Shown: piece by piece, positions 27,377 through 36,670 of the stretch
Position numbering within the stretch: position 1 is the first letter of the stretch
How the letters are laid out: every line of letters starts with the position of its first letter
NCBI RefSeq assembly: GCF_003601985.1
Contig: NZ_QZXA01000001.1
Span: forward strand, 434,001-498,000
From: Mesorhizobium jarvisii
GTDB lineage: Bacteria > Pseudomonadota > Alphaproteobacteria > Rhizobiales > Rhizobiaceae
Length of the DNA stretch: 64,000 bases
Reading direction: 5' to 3'
Notes under the pieces: generated by a model
Database searches by the model: none
The model's input: the letters and a program-made list of their open reading frames with translations, nothing else
Told to the model about the DNA's origin: nothing
Made by a program: the position numbers and the translations under genes

Positions 27377-28101
27377 GCCTGCTGTCGGTTGAGGATCTCG
27401 TTGTCCGCCACGGCCTGCTGCAGGCGGTGCGCGGCGTCAGCTTCAGCATCGAACGCGGCGAGACGCTGGCGTTGGTCGGCGCTAACGGCGCCGGCAAGAC
27501 GACGCTGCTCAGGGCAATTGCCGGCGCGCACCAGCCGGCGGCCGGCCGCGTGCTGCTGGACGGCGCCGATCTTACCAACGTGCCGTCGCACAGGCGCGTC
27601 GGCATGGGCATCGCGCTGGTGCCGGAAGGGCGAAAGCTCTTCGTGCAGATGACGGTCGAGGAGAACCTTCTGCTCGGCAGAACCGCCGGCCGGCCGGGCG
27701 AGTGGAGCGTCGACAGAGTGCTCGACATGTTCCCCAATCTGAAGCCCCGCCGCCATGCCAAGACGGGCCATCTCTCAGGCGGCGAGCAGCAGGCGACGGC
27801 GATCGGCCGGGCGCTGATGAGCAATCCGGAAGTGCTTTTGCTCGACGAGGTTTCGCTTGGCCTGTCGCCGCTGATTGTCGACCGTGTCTACGCGGCCCTC
27901 CAGGGGCTGATCGCTTCCGGCACGACCATCATCCTGGTCGAGCAGGACCTCAACCGCGCGCTCGCTGTCTCCGACAGGGTGATCTGCATGCTCGAAGGGC
28001 GTGTGGCGCTGGAAGGGCCGAGCAAGGCGGTTTCGCGCGACCAGGTGACGAAAGCCTATTTCGGCCTGCACCGGAAAAGTCCCGGGAGCGTTCCGGCATG
28101 A
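27373..28101 (+). CDS. LIV-type ABC transporter ATPase (LivF-like)
   Basis: Cytoplasmic ATPase of 242 aa. Walker A GANGAGKTT is at residues 36-44, signature LSGGEQQATAIGRALM, Walker B VLLLDEVSLGLSP and switch His region replaced by ILVEQDLNRAL as in LivF proteins. ATGA overlaps join it to the LivG-like ATPase and to the following permease. Second ATPase of the PcaQ-controlled transporter. Confidence 0.92.
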   Translation: MSLLSVEDLVVRHGLLQAVRGVSFSIERGETLALVGANGAGKTTLLRAIAGAHQPAAGRVLLDGADLTNVPSHRRVGMGIALVPEGRKLFVQMTVEENLLLGRTAGRPGEWSVDRVLDMFPNLKPRRHAKTGHLSGGEQQATAIGRALMSNPEVLLLDEVSLGLSPLIVDRVYAALQGLIASGTTIILVEQDLNRALAVSDRVICMLEGRVALEGPSKAVSRDQVTKAYFGLHRKSPGSVPA

Positions 28102-28994
28102 GCAACCAGATCATTCAGGGCATCCTGCTCGGCGGCTACTACGCGCTAATCGCCTGCGGCCTGTCCTTCATGTTCTCGGTGATGCGCATCATCAACCTCG
28201 CCCATGGCAGCCTTGCCGTGTTCGCGGCTTTTGCGCTGTGGTGGCTGGCCTCGCGGTTCCATATCCCGCCGTTTGTCGGCCTGCTGATCGTGCTGCCGCT
28301 GATGGCGGCGATCGGCTGGGCGCTGCAGCGTTTCCTGCTCGAACGCAGCGCGCGTGGCGGTGCGCTGCTGCCGATCCTGACCACGTTTGGCCTGGCCATT
28401 GTCATCGACAACATGCTGTTCGAGCAGTTCGGCGCCGACACGCGTTCGCTGGCACCCTATATCGGCAGCCTGTCCTATGATTCCTGGGAGTGGCCGGGCA
28501 GCATCTATGTCGGCAAGCTGGCCGTGATCATGTTCGCCACCGCCGTGATCCTGCTGGGAGGGCTGCAGCTGTTCCTCACCCGCACAAGGCTTGGCCGCTC
28601 GATCCGCGCCACTTCGGAAGACCCTGATACGGCCGGCCTGGTCGGCGTCGATGCGCGTCGCGCCAATGCCATCGCCGCTTCCATCGCCATGGTCACGGTT
28701 GGTCTTGCCGGCGCCTTTCTCGGTATGCGCGCCACCTTCGATCCCTATGCCGGCGCGCCACAACTGCTGTTCGCTTTCGAAGCCGCTGTGATCGGCGGTG
28801 CCGGTTCGCTGTGGGGAACGCTGGTCGGCGGCATCGTGCTGGCGCTTGCGCAGACACTCGGCGCGCAAGTGCACCCGCAAGGCTTTCTGATCGGCGGCCA
28901 TGCCGTGTTCCTCGTCGTGCTGTTCGTGCGGCTGTCTACATCCGGCCTCGGCCTGCGCGGCCTGCTGCGCCTGCCTTCCCGGAGCGCATCATGA
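28098..28994 (+). CDS. LIV-type ABC transporter permease (LivH-like)
   Basis: Inner-membrane permease of 298 aa with about eight hydrophobic segments. The LivH hallmarks are GGYYALIACGLSFMFSVMR followed by INLAHGSL, plus FEAAVIGGAGSLWGTLVGG near the end. ATG 28098 overlaps the LivF-like stop; the frame upstream is out-of-frame ATPase DNA. It forms the channel with the next permease. Confidence 0.92.
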   Translation: MSNQIIQGILLGGYYALIACGLSFMFSVMRIINLAHGSLAVFAAFALWWLASRFHIPPFVGLLIVLPLMAAIGWALQRFLLERSARGGALLPILTTFGLAIVIDNMLFEQFGADTRSLAPYIGSLSYDSWEWPGSIYVGKLAVIMFATAVILLGGLQLFLTRTRLGRSIRATSEDPDTAGLVGVDARRANAIAASIAMVTVGLAGAFLGMRATFDPYAGAPQLLFAFEAAVIGGAGSLWGTLVGGIVLALAQTLGAQVHPQGFLIGGHAVFLVVLFVRLSTSGLGLRGLLRLPSRSAS

Positions 28995-30049
28995 GTACGG
29001 TTTCGTCCTCGCCGGTCATCGAGCGCGGCACGGCGACGTCGCGGATCGCGGCGATTGCGGTCGCCGTCATCATCGCGCTGCTCGCTATTGCGCCGCAGTT
29101 CCTCTCGGCGGGCGCGGTCGACCGCATGACGGCATTGTTCATCTATGTGATCCTGGCGGCGATGTGGAACGCTCTGGCCGGCTTCGGCGGCCTGGTTTCG
29201 GTCGGCCAGCAGGTGTTCTTCGGGCTCGGCGCCTATTTCGCCATCCGGCTGGCCGATGCCGGCCTCAACCCTTTCGCCTCGCTTTTCGTTTCAGCGATCG
29301 TTGTCGGCGTTCTCTCCTGGCCGCTCTCGTTGTTCATGCTGCGGCTGCGGAACGGCGAGTTCGCCATCGGCATGTGGGTGATCGCGGCGCTGACGCATCT
29401 CCTGGTCAATCTCGACCGGCTGGTGCAAGGCGAAACCGGCACGTCGCTGATCTCGCTCAACGTCTACGATGCCGGTACAAGGCGGGTGGCGATCTACTGG
29501 CTGGCGCTGGCCTCGATGACCGCGCTGCTCGCCACCCTGTTCGGCCTGCTGCGCGGCAGCACGGGTGCGGCAATCCGCGCCATCCGCGACAATGAGGATG
29601 CCGCAGCCTCGGTCGGTGTGCGCGTCACCGGCACCAAGCGGCTTTTGTTTGTGCTTGCCGCCTTCGGCATCGGCGTTGCCGGGGCGCTGTGGCTGGCGAC
29701 CTCCATCACCTTCCAGCCGAAAACCTACTTCAACGTCCAGTGGACCGCCTACATGATCTTCATGGTGCTGGTCGGCGGCATCGGCACGTTCGAGGGCGCC
29801 ATCCTCGGCGCGCTGGTGTTCTTCCTCATCGAGACCTGGTTCGGCGGCACCGGCGTCTGGTACCTCGTCGGCCTCGGCGCCACGGCCGTGCTGTTCTCGC
29901 TGTTCCTGCCGCGCGGCCTGTGGGGAACGATCGAGGAGCGTTTTGGGCTGCGCCTGCTGCCGGTTGGCTACCGCGTCAGGCTTCCGGCAACCGCTGTCGA
30001 CGGCGACGCGACGCCACAACAATCCACGATATCTCGGGAGAAGGCATGA
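28991..30049 (+). CDS. LIV-type ABC transporter permease (LivM-like)
   Basis: Inner-membrane permease of 352 aa with about ten hydrophobic segments, LivM hallmarks AGFGGLVSVGQQVFFGLGAY and AIRDNEDAAASVGV, and VGGIGTFEGAILGALV. ATG 28991 overlaps the LivH-like stop and its own end overlaps the SDR start (ATGA), tying transport to the following dehydrogenase. Confidence 0.92.
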   Translation: MSTVSSSPVIERGTATSRIAAIAVAVIIALLAIAPQFLSAGAVDRMTALFIYVILAAMWNALAGFGGLVSVGQQVFFGLGAYFAIRLADAGLNPFASLFVSAIVVGVLSWPLSLFMLRLRNGEFAIGMWVIAALTHLLVNLDRLVQGETGTSLISLNVYDAGTRRVAIYWLALASMTALLATLFGLLRGSTGAAIRAIRDNEDAAASVGVRVTGTKRLLFVLAAFGIGVAGALWLATSITFQPKTYFNVQWTAYMIFMVLVGGIGTFEGAILGALVFFLIETWFGGTGVWYLVGLGATAVLFSLFLPRGLWGTIEERFGLRLLPVGYRVRLPATAVDGDATPQQSTISREKA

Positions 30050-30837
30050 CCATGCTTTTCGGCAAGACGATCCTCATCACCGGCGTCGCCTCCGGCATCG
30101 GCGCGCGCACAGCCGAACTTGCCGGCCAGCTTGGCGCGGACGTGATCGGCGTTGATGTGCGCGAGCCGGCGGCAGCGGTGGGCAGTTTCGTCAAGGCCGA
30201 CATATCATCGAAGACAGGCGTCGACGAACTGGTCGCGCGACTGCCGCAGCGCATCGACGCGCTATGCAATGTCGCCGGCCTCTCCGGCAACACCGGCGCG
30301 GCAGCAACCCTGGCCGTCAACTTCTTTGGCCTGCGCGCACTGTCCGAAGCCGTCGCGCCAAAAATTCGCGAAGGCGGCGCCATCGTCAACGTCGCCTCGA
30401 TCGCCGGCTATGGCTGGCGCGCCAACCTCAACCGCGCCGCTTCGATGGTCAGCATCGAAGGCTTTCCCGATGTCGCCGAGGTGGTCCGCGACCACGCCGT
30501 CAGGAACGAGGAAGGCTACCCCGTCTCGAAGGAGTTGCTCCTGCTGTGGACCTTTCGCGCGGCGCATCAGGATCTGTTCAAGAGCCGTGGCATCCGCGTC
30601 AATGCGGTGAGTCCCGGACCGGTCGAGACGCCTATCCTGAAACAATTCCGCACCGTACTTGGCGATGCCCGCGTCGACAGCGACATTGCCCGGGTCGGAC
30701 GGGCCGGCACATCGGGCGATATAGCGCCTGTCGTGCTGTTCCTGTGTTCGGACGGCGCGCGCTGGGTCAACGGCGCCAATGTGCCGGTCGACGGCGGCCT
30801 CGAAGCATCGATCAACGCCGAAGTGCTCGGCTTTTAA
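30046..30837 (+). CDS. Short-chain dehydrogenase resembling coniferyl-alcohol dehydrogenase
   Basis: NAD(P)-dependent SDR of 263 aa. Cofactor motif TGVASGIG at residues 12-19, Ser118 in NVASIAGYGW, and Tyr158/Lys162 in the YxxxK site. The layout and phrases such as IDALCNVAG, NAVSPGPVETPIL and WVNGANVPVDGGL match what I remember of Pseudomonas coniferyl-alcohol dehydrogenase. It is coupled to the transporter by ATGA and followed by an aldehyde dehydrogenase. Oxidation of an aromatic alcohol or other hydroxyl compound on the way to protocatechuate is the likely role; the substrate is not proven. Confidence 0.8.
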   Translation: MTMLFGKTILITGVASGIGARTAELAGQLGADVIGVDVREPAAAVGSFVKADISSKTGVDELVARLPQRIDALCNVAGLSGNTGAAATLAVNFFGLRALSEAVAPKIREGGAIVNVASIAGYGWRANLNRAASMVSIEGFPDVAEVVRDHAVRNEEGYPVSKELLLLWTFRAAHQDLFKSRGIRVNAVSPGPVETPILKQFRTVLGDARVDSDIARVGRAGTSGDIAPVVLFLCSDGARWVNGANVPVDGGLEASINAEVLGF

Positions 30838-30870
30838 TCGCGAAGCTCCACCGGAGCGAGGGAGACAATC

Positions 30871-32316
30871 ATGGATATCGGACTTCTGATCGACGGCGAC
30901 AAAAGGGATGCGTCCGGCGCGGCCGCCTACGAGCGCATGGACCCGTTCACCGGCAAGCTGGCGACGCGCGCCGCAGCAGCCAGCGTTGCCGACGCCAACG
31001 CGGCTGTGGAAGCCGCGGCCGCTGCCTTTACGACCTGGTCGAAGACCGGGCCTGGCGAGCGCCGCGCCTTGCTGTCCAGGGCGGCCGACGTGATGGCCTC
31101 CAAGGTCGGCGAATTCACCCGGCTGATGATGGAAGAGACCGGCGCCACCGGTCCCTGGGCCGGCTTCAATGTCATGCTGGCGGCCAACATGCTGCGCGAG
31201 GCGGCGGCGATGACGACGCAGATTTCTGGCGAGATCATTCCTTCCGACAAGCCGGGGACGCTCGCCATGGCGATCCGCCAGCCGGCCGGCGTGTGTCTCG
31301 GCATCGCGCCATGGAATGCGCCGGTCATTCTCGGCACCCGCGCCATCGCCATGCCGCTCGCCTGCGGCAACACGGTGGTGCTGAAGGCCTCGGAAATGTG
31401 CCCCGGCACACACCGGTTGATCGGTCAGGTTCTGGTCGAGGCCGGCCTGCCCAAGGGCGTCATCAATGTCGTCACCAACGACCCCAGGGATGCCGCTGCA
31501 ATCGTCGAGGCGCTGGTCGCGCATCCCTCGGTCAAGCGCGTCAACTTCACCGGCTCGACCAAGGTCGGGCGCATCATCGCCGAGCTTGCCGGGCGGCATC
31601 TGAAGCCGGCGCTGCTCGAACTCGGCGGCAAGGCACCGCTGCTGGTTCTGGACGACGCCGACATCGACGCAGCGGTCAATGCGGCGACCTTCGGCGCCTT
31701 CATGCATCAGGGCCAGATCTGCATGTCGACCGAGCGGCTGATCGTCGACGAGAGGATCGCCGACGAATTCGTTTCCAAGCTCGCCGTCCGCGCGTCGGGC
31801 CTGCCGGCCGGCGATCCGCGCGGCCATGTCGTGCTGGGCTCGCTGATCAGCAGCCAGGCGGCCGACAAGATGGAGGAGCTTGTCGCTGACGCCGTCGCCA
31901 AGGGCGCCAAGCTTGTCGCCGGTGGCAAGCGCACCGGCACGGTTGTCCAGGCAACGCTGCTCGACCATGTCACCCCGGCGATGCGCGTCTATGCCGAAGA
32001 ATCCTTCGGGCCGGTCAAGCCGGTCATCCGGGTGAAGGGCGAGGACGAGGCGGTGCGTGTCGCCAACGACACCGAGTATGGCCTGTCGTCAGCCGTGTTC
32101 AGCCGCGACATCAAGCGCGCCATGGCGGTCGCCGCGCGCATCGAAGCCGGCATCTGCCACATCAACGGCCCGACCGTCGGTGACGAGGCGCAGATGCCGT
32201 TCGGCGGCGTCAAGGGCTCGGGCTATGGCCGCTTCGGCGGCAAGGCCTCGATCGCCGAGTTCACCGATCTGCGCTGGGTGACGATCGAGGATCCCGGCCA
32301 GCACTATCCGTTCTAG
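30871..32316 (+). CDS. Aldehyde dehydrogenase, vanillin/salicylaldehyde type
   Basis: NAD(P)-dependent aldehyde dehydrogenase of 481 aa. Catalytic Cys284 in GQICMSTERL and Glu250 in LELGGKAPL; the oxyanion Asn149 lies in APWNAP and FTGSTKVG is the cofactor loop. The phrase MHQGQICMSTER and the overall spacing are typical of vanillin, salicylaldehyde and benzaldehyde dehydrogenases. It ends the PcaQ-promoted operon (33 bases after the SDR, behind GAGGGAGAC). It probably makes an aromatic acid such as vanillate or 4-hydroxybenzoate. Confidence 0.87.
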   Translation: MDIGLLIDGDKRDASGAAAYERMDPFTGKLATRAAAASVADANAAVEAAAAAFTTWSKTGPGERRALLSRAADVMASKVGEFTRLMMEETGATGPWAGFNVMLAANMLREAAAMTTQISGEIIPSDKPGTLAMAIRQPAGVCLGIAPWNAPVILGTRAIAMPLACGNTVVLKASEMCPGTHRLIGQVLVEAGLPKGVINVVTNDPRDAAAIVEALVAHPSVKRVNFTGSTKVGRIIAELAGRHLKPALLELGGKAPLLVLDDADIDAAVNAATFGAFMHQGQICMSTERLIVDERIADEFVSKLAVRASGLPAGDPRGHVVLGSLISSQAADKMEELVADAVAKGAKLVAGGKRTGTVVQATLLDHVTPAMRVYAEESFGPVKPVIRVKGEDEAVRVANDTEYGLSSAVFSRDIKRAMAVAARIEAGICHINGPTVGDEAQMPFGGVKGSGYGRFGGKASIAEFTDLRWVTIEDPGQHYPF

Positions 32317-32346
32317 CCGGCCTTGTCTCGCGTTCGGCAATGAAGA

Positions 32347-33273
32347 TCAGCCGGCCAGGGACGGCGTGAAGCGAACGCTGGCGGATCGTATCAGACCGGG
32401 CGCTAGTACGATGCAGCCAGTGTCGATGCGGCCGCCCGTGCGGTTGAAGGCATCGGTGATATTGCTGACCGGCTCCGCGCAAAAGAACGGCTCGCCGGGC
32501 GGCGTGTAGAGGACAAGGAAATCGAGCGGCGCCTCGGCCTCGATGTCCAGTCGCCGTCCGTGTTCGGGCCAGGAGATCCGGGCGCGGCGCGCCCATCCTG
32601 TGAAAACCGTGTCGAAGTCCACTTCCGATACGTCAAAACCGATGGACGGGTCGGCTCCTACCGGCGGCAGGACATGCCGGACGGGCAGGACCTCCGTGTC
32701 CGTCTCCCACATGCCGGACACCGGCGCCTGGACATGCGCCCACGGCGTCGACGGGAAATAGGGATGGAGGCCGAAGCCAGCCGGCATCGGTGCGTCCGAC
32801 AGGTTGCGTACCTTGATGGTCACGCAAAGCCTGCCGTCAGCCAGCGTTATCTCTTGCTCGGCTTCATAGCTCCATGGCCAGGAATCGGCGGCGTGGCGAT
32901 AGCGCAGGACGATCGTGCCGGCTTCATGCCTGACGACCACCCAAGGCCGGCGCCAGCCATGGCCATGTTCATGATGAGGATCGTCGGCAGTCGTCGGAAG
33001 CCGGATGGTGCGTCCCGCGAACTCGAACCGGCCGCCCCTTATGCGATTGGAATAGGGAACGAGCGGGAAGCAGGCCATGGCGCCGGCATCGCGGCTACTG
33101 ATCGCGGCCGGATCTGCCGGGCGCAGCCAATCCACCACGGCGCCATCTTGCCACCATCGATACGACGCCAGCGCACCGCCGGCGGCCGGAGCAATGTCAA
33201 CCGTCGCGATGCCATCGCTGATCGAGACCAGTTCCGTGTGCTGCGCGGCAACCGCAGCGAAATTCTTTGTCAT
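32347..33273 (-). CDS. Aldose 1-epimerase family protein
   Basis: Galactose-mutarotase-fold protein of 308 aa interconverting sugar anomers. Recognisable segments are FPLVPYSNRIRGGRF, DDPHHEHGHGW with the catalytic-type His, GFGLHPYFP with the second His, and the acidic residue in FFCAEPVSNITD. ATG 33273 follows GGGGGAGCG. It is divergent from the GntR/dehydratase operon across only 52 bases, so both are probably controlled by that GntR protein. It would supply the sugar anomer for the oxidative pathway encoded next door. Confidence 0.87.
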   Translation of the reverse strand: MTKNFAAVAAQHTELVSISDGIATVDIAPAAGGALASYRWWQDGAVVDWLRPADPAAISSRDAGAMACFPLVPYSNRIRGGRFEFAGRTIRLPTTADDPHHEHGHGWRRPWVVVRHEAGTIVLRYRHAADSWPWSYEAEQEITLADGRLCVTIKVRNLSDAPMPAGFGLHPYFPSTPWAHVQAPVSGMWETDTEVLPVRHVLPPVGADPSIGFDVSEVDFDTVFTGWARRARISWPEHGRRLDIEAEAPLDFLVLYTPPGEPFFCAEPVSNITDAFNRTGGRIDTGCIVLAPGLIRSASVRFTPSLAG

Positions 33274-33299
33274 CGGCGCTCCCCCGTCCATTGACTCCG

Positions 33300-33328
33300 A
33301 TCGCCATGGCGATAAGACATATCATATG
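33300..33328. promoter_or_regulatory. Palindromes in the epimerase/GntR divergent gap
   Basis: ATCGCCATGGCGAT (33300-33313) is a perfect 14-bp palindrome and CATATCATATG (33318-33328) a perfect 11-bp one that includes the GntR start codon. Both lie in a 52-base divergent gap and are candidate operators for the FCD-type GntR protein, which would autoregulate. Confidence 0.4.
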
Positions 33329-34126
33329 AATAGTATGAAGAATAAGAAATCTTTTAGCACGGCACGGACGTCGCGGGTTGCCGTGGCGGTTTCCAGCGGC
33401 TCCACCGCACTGCACGCGACCGTTGTCGAGCAGATCGGCCTGCGCATCGTGCAGGGCGACTTCCTGCCCGGCGAGGCGCTGCCCAATGCCGACGATTCCA
33501 GCGAGATGCTGGGGGTCAGCCGCACGGTGCTGCGCGAGGCGATCAAGGTGCTGGCCGGCAAGGGGCTGGTCGAATCGCGGCCGAAGACCGGCACACGGGT
33601 GCGCCCACGCTCCGACTGGAATTTCCTTGATCCGGACGTCCTGTCATGGCGCTACGCCGGCGGTGTCAGCGCCGACGATGTGCGGGCGCTGTTCGAGCTG
33701 CGCCGTGCCATCGAGCCAATGTCGGCAGCACTTGCGGCCCAGCGCGCCACGCCTGCCCAGATCGCCGAGATCCATGCGGCACTGGCCGAGATGGAAGCGG
33801 TGAGCGACGATGGCGACCGCTTCGCCAAGCCCGATCTGGTGTTCCACCAGACCATCCTGCGCATGACCGGCAACGAGCTGATCGGCTCGCTGGCGGCACT
33901 CGTCGAAACCGCACTGGTGATGAGCTTTCGCCTCTCCAACGACAATCCGGAAGGCCAGCGCCATTCCTTGCCGCTGCATCGCGAGGTGGCCGAGAAGATC
34001 GCCGCCGGTGACGCCGCCGGCGCGCAAACGGCACTGCTGGTGCTCATCGACAATGCCGAGGATGACGTGCGCCGCAGCGTCGAGAACCGCAACAGACGCC
34101 GCAAGGATCGAGGCCAGCAATCGTGA
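33326..34126 (+). CDS. GntR-family regulator, FadR/FCD type
   Basis: Regulator of 266 aa. The N-terminal winged helix has GEALPNADDSSEMLGVSRT and REAIKVLAGKGLVESRPK; the C-terminal all-helical FCD domain includes FELRRAIEPMSAALAA and metal-site-type DLVFHQTIL. The start is uncertain: ATG 33326 and ATG 33335 are both possible and neither has a clear ribosome site. Its stop overlaps the GTG start of the sugar-acid dehydratase, so it is the first gene of that operon. It probably senses a sugar acid. Confidence 0.87.
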   Translation: MNSMKNKKSFSTARTSRVAVAVSSGSTALHATVVEQIGLRIVQGDFLPGEALPNADDSSEMLGVSRTVLREAIKVLAGKGLVESRPKTGTRVRPRSDWNFLDPDVLSWRYAGGVSADDVRALFELRRAIEPMSAALAAQRATPAQIAEIHAALAEMEAVSDDGDRFAKPDLVFHQTILRMTGNELIGSLAALVETALVMSFRLSNDNPEGQRHSLPLHREVAEKIAAGDAAGAQTALLVLIDNAEDDVRRSVENRNRRRKDRGQQS

Positions 34127-35850
34127 CCGACACCAAACGCAAACTGCGGTCCGAAGCCTGGTTCGGCGGTGAAGGCAAGAACGCCTTCATGCACCGCAGC
34201 TGGATGAAGAACCAGGGCATCCCGGCCGATGCTTTCGACGGCCGCCCGGTGATCGGCATCTGCAACACCTGGTCGGAGCTGACGCCGTGCAATGCGCATC
34301 TGCGGGCGCTGGCCGATCACGTCAAGCGCGGCGTCTACGAGGCCGGCGGCCTGCCGCTCGAATTCCCTGTCATGTCGCTCGGCGAGAGCAACATGCGCCC
34401 CACTGCCATGCTGTTTCGCAATCTGGTCAGCATGGATGTCGAGGAATCCATCCGTGGTAACCCCATCGACGGCGTCATCCTGCTGGTGGGCTGCGACAAG
34501 ACAACGCCAGCGCTCTTGATGGGGGCCGCCTCTTGCAATTTGCCGACCATCACCGTTTCCGGCGGGCCAATGCTCAACGGCAAGTTTCGTGGGCAGGATA
34601 TCGGCTCGGGTACGCATGTCTGGAAATTCGCCGAGGAAGTGAAGGCCGGCCGCATGCCGGTCGCCGACTTCCTCGCCGCGGAACAGGGTCAGAGCCGGTC
34701 GGCCGGCAGTTGCATGACCATGGGCACGGCCTCGACCATGGCCAGCATGGTGGAAGCGCTCGGCATCGGCATGCCGGACAACGCAGCGATCCCGGCCGTG
34801 GATTCGCGCCGTGGCGTGCTCGCCCAGATGGCTGGGCGCCAGATCGTCGACCTAGTCCGCAGGGACGTGAAAATTTCGGACATTCTTACAAGGCAAGCGT
34901 TCGAGAACGCCATTCGCGTCAATGGCGCGATCGGCGGCTCGACCAATGCGGTGCTGCATCTGATCGCCATCGCCAACCGGGTCGGTGTCGATCTCAGCCT
35001 CGAAGACTGGGACCGCCTTGGCCGCGACGTTCCAACCATTGTCGACCTGATGCCGTCGGGCCGGTTCCTGATGGAAGATTTCTACTATGCCGGGGGGCTG
35101 GCTGCGGTCATGGCGTCGCTTGATGAAGTGGGGCTTCTTCATCGCGACGTCATGACCGTCAGCGACAAGACGATCGGCGAGTTGATCGACGGCGCGCCCA
35201 ACTACAACCGCGAGGTCATCAGGCCGCTGAGCGAACCGTTGACCGACCAAGGCGGCATCTCGATCCTGCGCGGCAATCTGGCGCCCAATGGCGCGGTCAT
35301 CAAGCCGTCGGCGGCAACGCCCGAACTAATGCAGCATCGCGGCAAGGCGGTCGTCTTCGAGAACATCGAGCATTACTACGCCCGCATCGACGATCCGGAG
35401 CTGGATATCGACGCCTCCTCGGTGATGGTGTTGAAGAATTGCGGGCCGCGCGGCTACCCCGGCATGGCCGAGGTCGGCAACATGCCGCTGCCGGCGAAGC
35501 TGCTCAAGCAGGGCGTCTCCGACATGGTGCGCATCTCGGATGCACGCATGAGCGGCACGGCCTATGGCACGGTGGTGCTGCATGTCGCGCCGGAGGCCGC
35601 GGCCGGTGGCGCGCTGGCCTTGGTACGCGACGGCGATCTCATCGAGATCGATGTCGCCGGCCGCCGGTTGGAACTGCTGGTATCGGACGAGGAGCTGGCG
35701 ATCCGCCGCCGCGACTGGAAGCCGCCGGCGCCGCCTGAAGGCGGCTATCAGAGCCTCTATGTCGAACGCGTGCTGCAGGCCGACAAGGGCTGCGATTTCG
35801 ACTTTCTCGTCGGCCGGCGCGATGCCGGCATCCCCCGGCATTCCCATTAG
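34123..35850 (+). CDS. IlvD/Edd-family sugar-acid dehydratase, L-arabinonate-dehydratase-like
   Basis: Iron-sulfur dehydratase of 575 aa converting an aldonate to its 2-keto-3-deoxy acid. Cluster cysteines are Cys56 (TPCNAH), Cys124 (VGCDKTT) and Cys197 (GSCMTMGTAST), each three residues before the positions I recall in the Rhizobium leguminosarum L-arabinonate dehydratase. The base-type Ser sits in ARMSGTAYG near residue 477. The start is GTG 34123, overlapping the GntR stop. With the SDR and AraD1-like protein downstream it fits the non-phosphorylative pentose or aldonate route. D-fuconate or galactonate remain possible substrates. Confidence 0.88.
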   Translation: MTDTKRKLRSEAWFGGEGKNAFMHRSWMKNQGIPADAFDGRPVIGICNTWSELTPCNAHLRALADHVKRGVYEAGGLPLEFPVMSLGESNMRPTAMLFRNLVSMDVEESIRGNPIDGVILLVGCDKTTPALLMGAASCNLPTITVSGGPMLNGKFRGQDIGSGTHVWKFAEEVKAGRMPVADFLAAEQGQSRSAGSCMTMGTASTMASMVEALGIGMPDNAAIPAVDSRRGVLAQMAGRQIVDLVRRDVKISDILTRQAFENAIRVNGAIGGSTNAVLHLIAIANRVGVDLSLEDWDRLGRDVPTIVDLMPSGRFLMEDFYYAGGLAAVMASLDEVGLLHRDVMTVSDKTIGELIDGAPNYNREVIRPLSEPLTDQGGISILRGNLAPNGAVIKPSAATPELMQHRGKAVVFENIEHYYARIDDPELDIDASSVMVLKNCGPRGYPGMAEVGNMPLPAKLLKQGVSDMVRISDARMSGTAYGTVVLHVAPEAAAGGALALVRDGDLIEIDVAGRRLELLVSDEELAIRRRDWKPPAPPEGGYQSLYVERVLQADKGCDFDFLVGRRDAGIPRHSH

Positions 35851-35861
35851 AGAGGCGCGCG

Positions 35862-36638
35862 ATGACGGATGAAATCGGCTACGCCATCTACCCGAGCCTC
35901 AAGGGCCGCAGTGTCTTCATAACCGGCGGCGGCAGCGGCATCGGCGAAAGCCTGGTGCGCCATTTCTGCGCGCAAGGCAGCCGCGTCGCCTTCGTCGATC
36001 TGGCGGAAGAGCCTTCCAGGCACCTGGTCGAGGCGATCGCGGCCGAAGGACACCCAGCGCCGCTGTTTATTCCGTGCGATCTGCGCGATGTCGAGCAGCT
36101 GCAAGCGGCAACCGCGCAGGCAATGCAGCACAATGGCCCGATCCAGGTGCTGTGCAACAATGCCGGCAACGATGACCGCCATCAGACCAAGGACGTGACG
36201 GTCGCCTACTGGGACGACCGCATGGCGGTCAATCTGCGCCACCAGTTCTTCGCCGCGCAGGCGGTGCGACCGCAGATGAGCGCGCAGGGTGGTGGCTCGA
36301 TCATCAATTTCGGCTCCATCACCTGGATGGTCGGCGATCCCGACTGTCCGGCCTATGTCACCGCGAAAGCCGCTGTCTACGGAATGACGCGGGCGCTGGC
36401 CCGCGAACTCGGCCCCGAGCGCATCCGCGTCAACTGCATGGTGCCGGGCTGGGTGATGACCGAGCGCCAGATGCGCCTGTGGCTCAATCCGGCTGGTGAA
36501 CGCCAGATCGCGGAAAGGCAGTGCCTGCCCGACCGGCTGCAGCCCGCCGACATCGCGCGCATGGCGCTGTTCCTCGCCGCCGACGACAGCCGCATGTGCA
36601 CGAGCCAGCAGTTCATCGTCGATGCGGGCTGGGTGTGA
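35862..36638 (+). CDS. Short-chain dehydrogenase, probable sugar 1-dehydrogenase
   Basis: NAD(P)-dependent SDR of 258 aa: TGGGSGIG cofactor motif, CNNAGNDDRH, Ser in FGSITWM and the Tyr-x-x-x-Lys site in PAYVTAKAA. NDDRH and the ITWM phrase recall SDR-type sugar dehydrogenases such as bacterial galactose or arabinose 1-dehydrogenases. It lies 11 bases after the dehydratase, with RBS GAGAGGCG. Predicted to oxidise the aldose to its lactone, the step before the dehydratase. Which sugar is unknown. Confidence 0.82.
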   Translation: MTDEIGYAIYPSLKGRSVFITGGGSGIGESLVRHFCAQGSRVAFVDLAEEPSRHLVEAIAAEGHPAPLFIPCDLRDVEQLQAATAQAMQHNGPIQVLCNNAGNDDRHQTKDVTVAYWDDRMAVNLRHQFFAAQAVRPQMSAQGGGSIINFGSITWMVGDPDCPAYVTAKAAVYGMTRALARELGPERIRVNCMVPGWVMTERQMRLWLNPAGERQIAERQCLPDRLQPADIARMALFLAADDSRMCTSQQFIVDAGWV

Positions 36639-36670
36639 CCGATACGGCCCCAAGGGAAGAAGGGTATTTC

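Noticed and set aside
30262..31968. Minus-strand open frame of 568 codons
   Set aside because: It is antisense to the SDR and aldehyde dehydrogenase genes, both of which have complete catalytic motifs.
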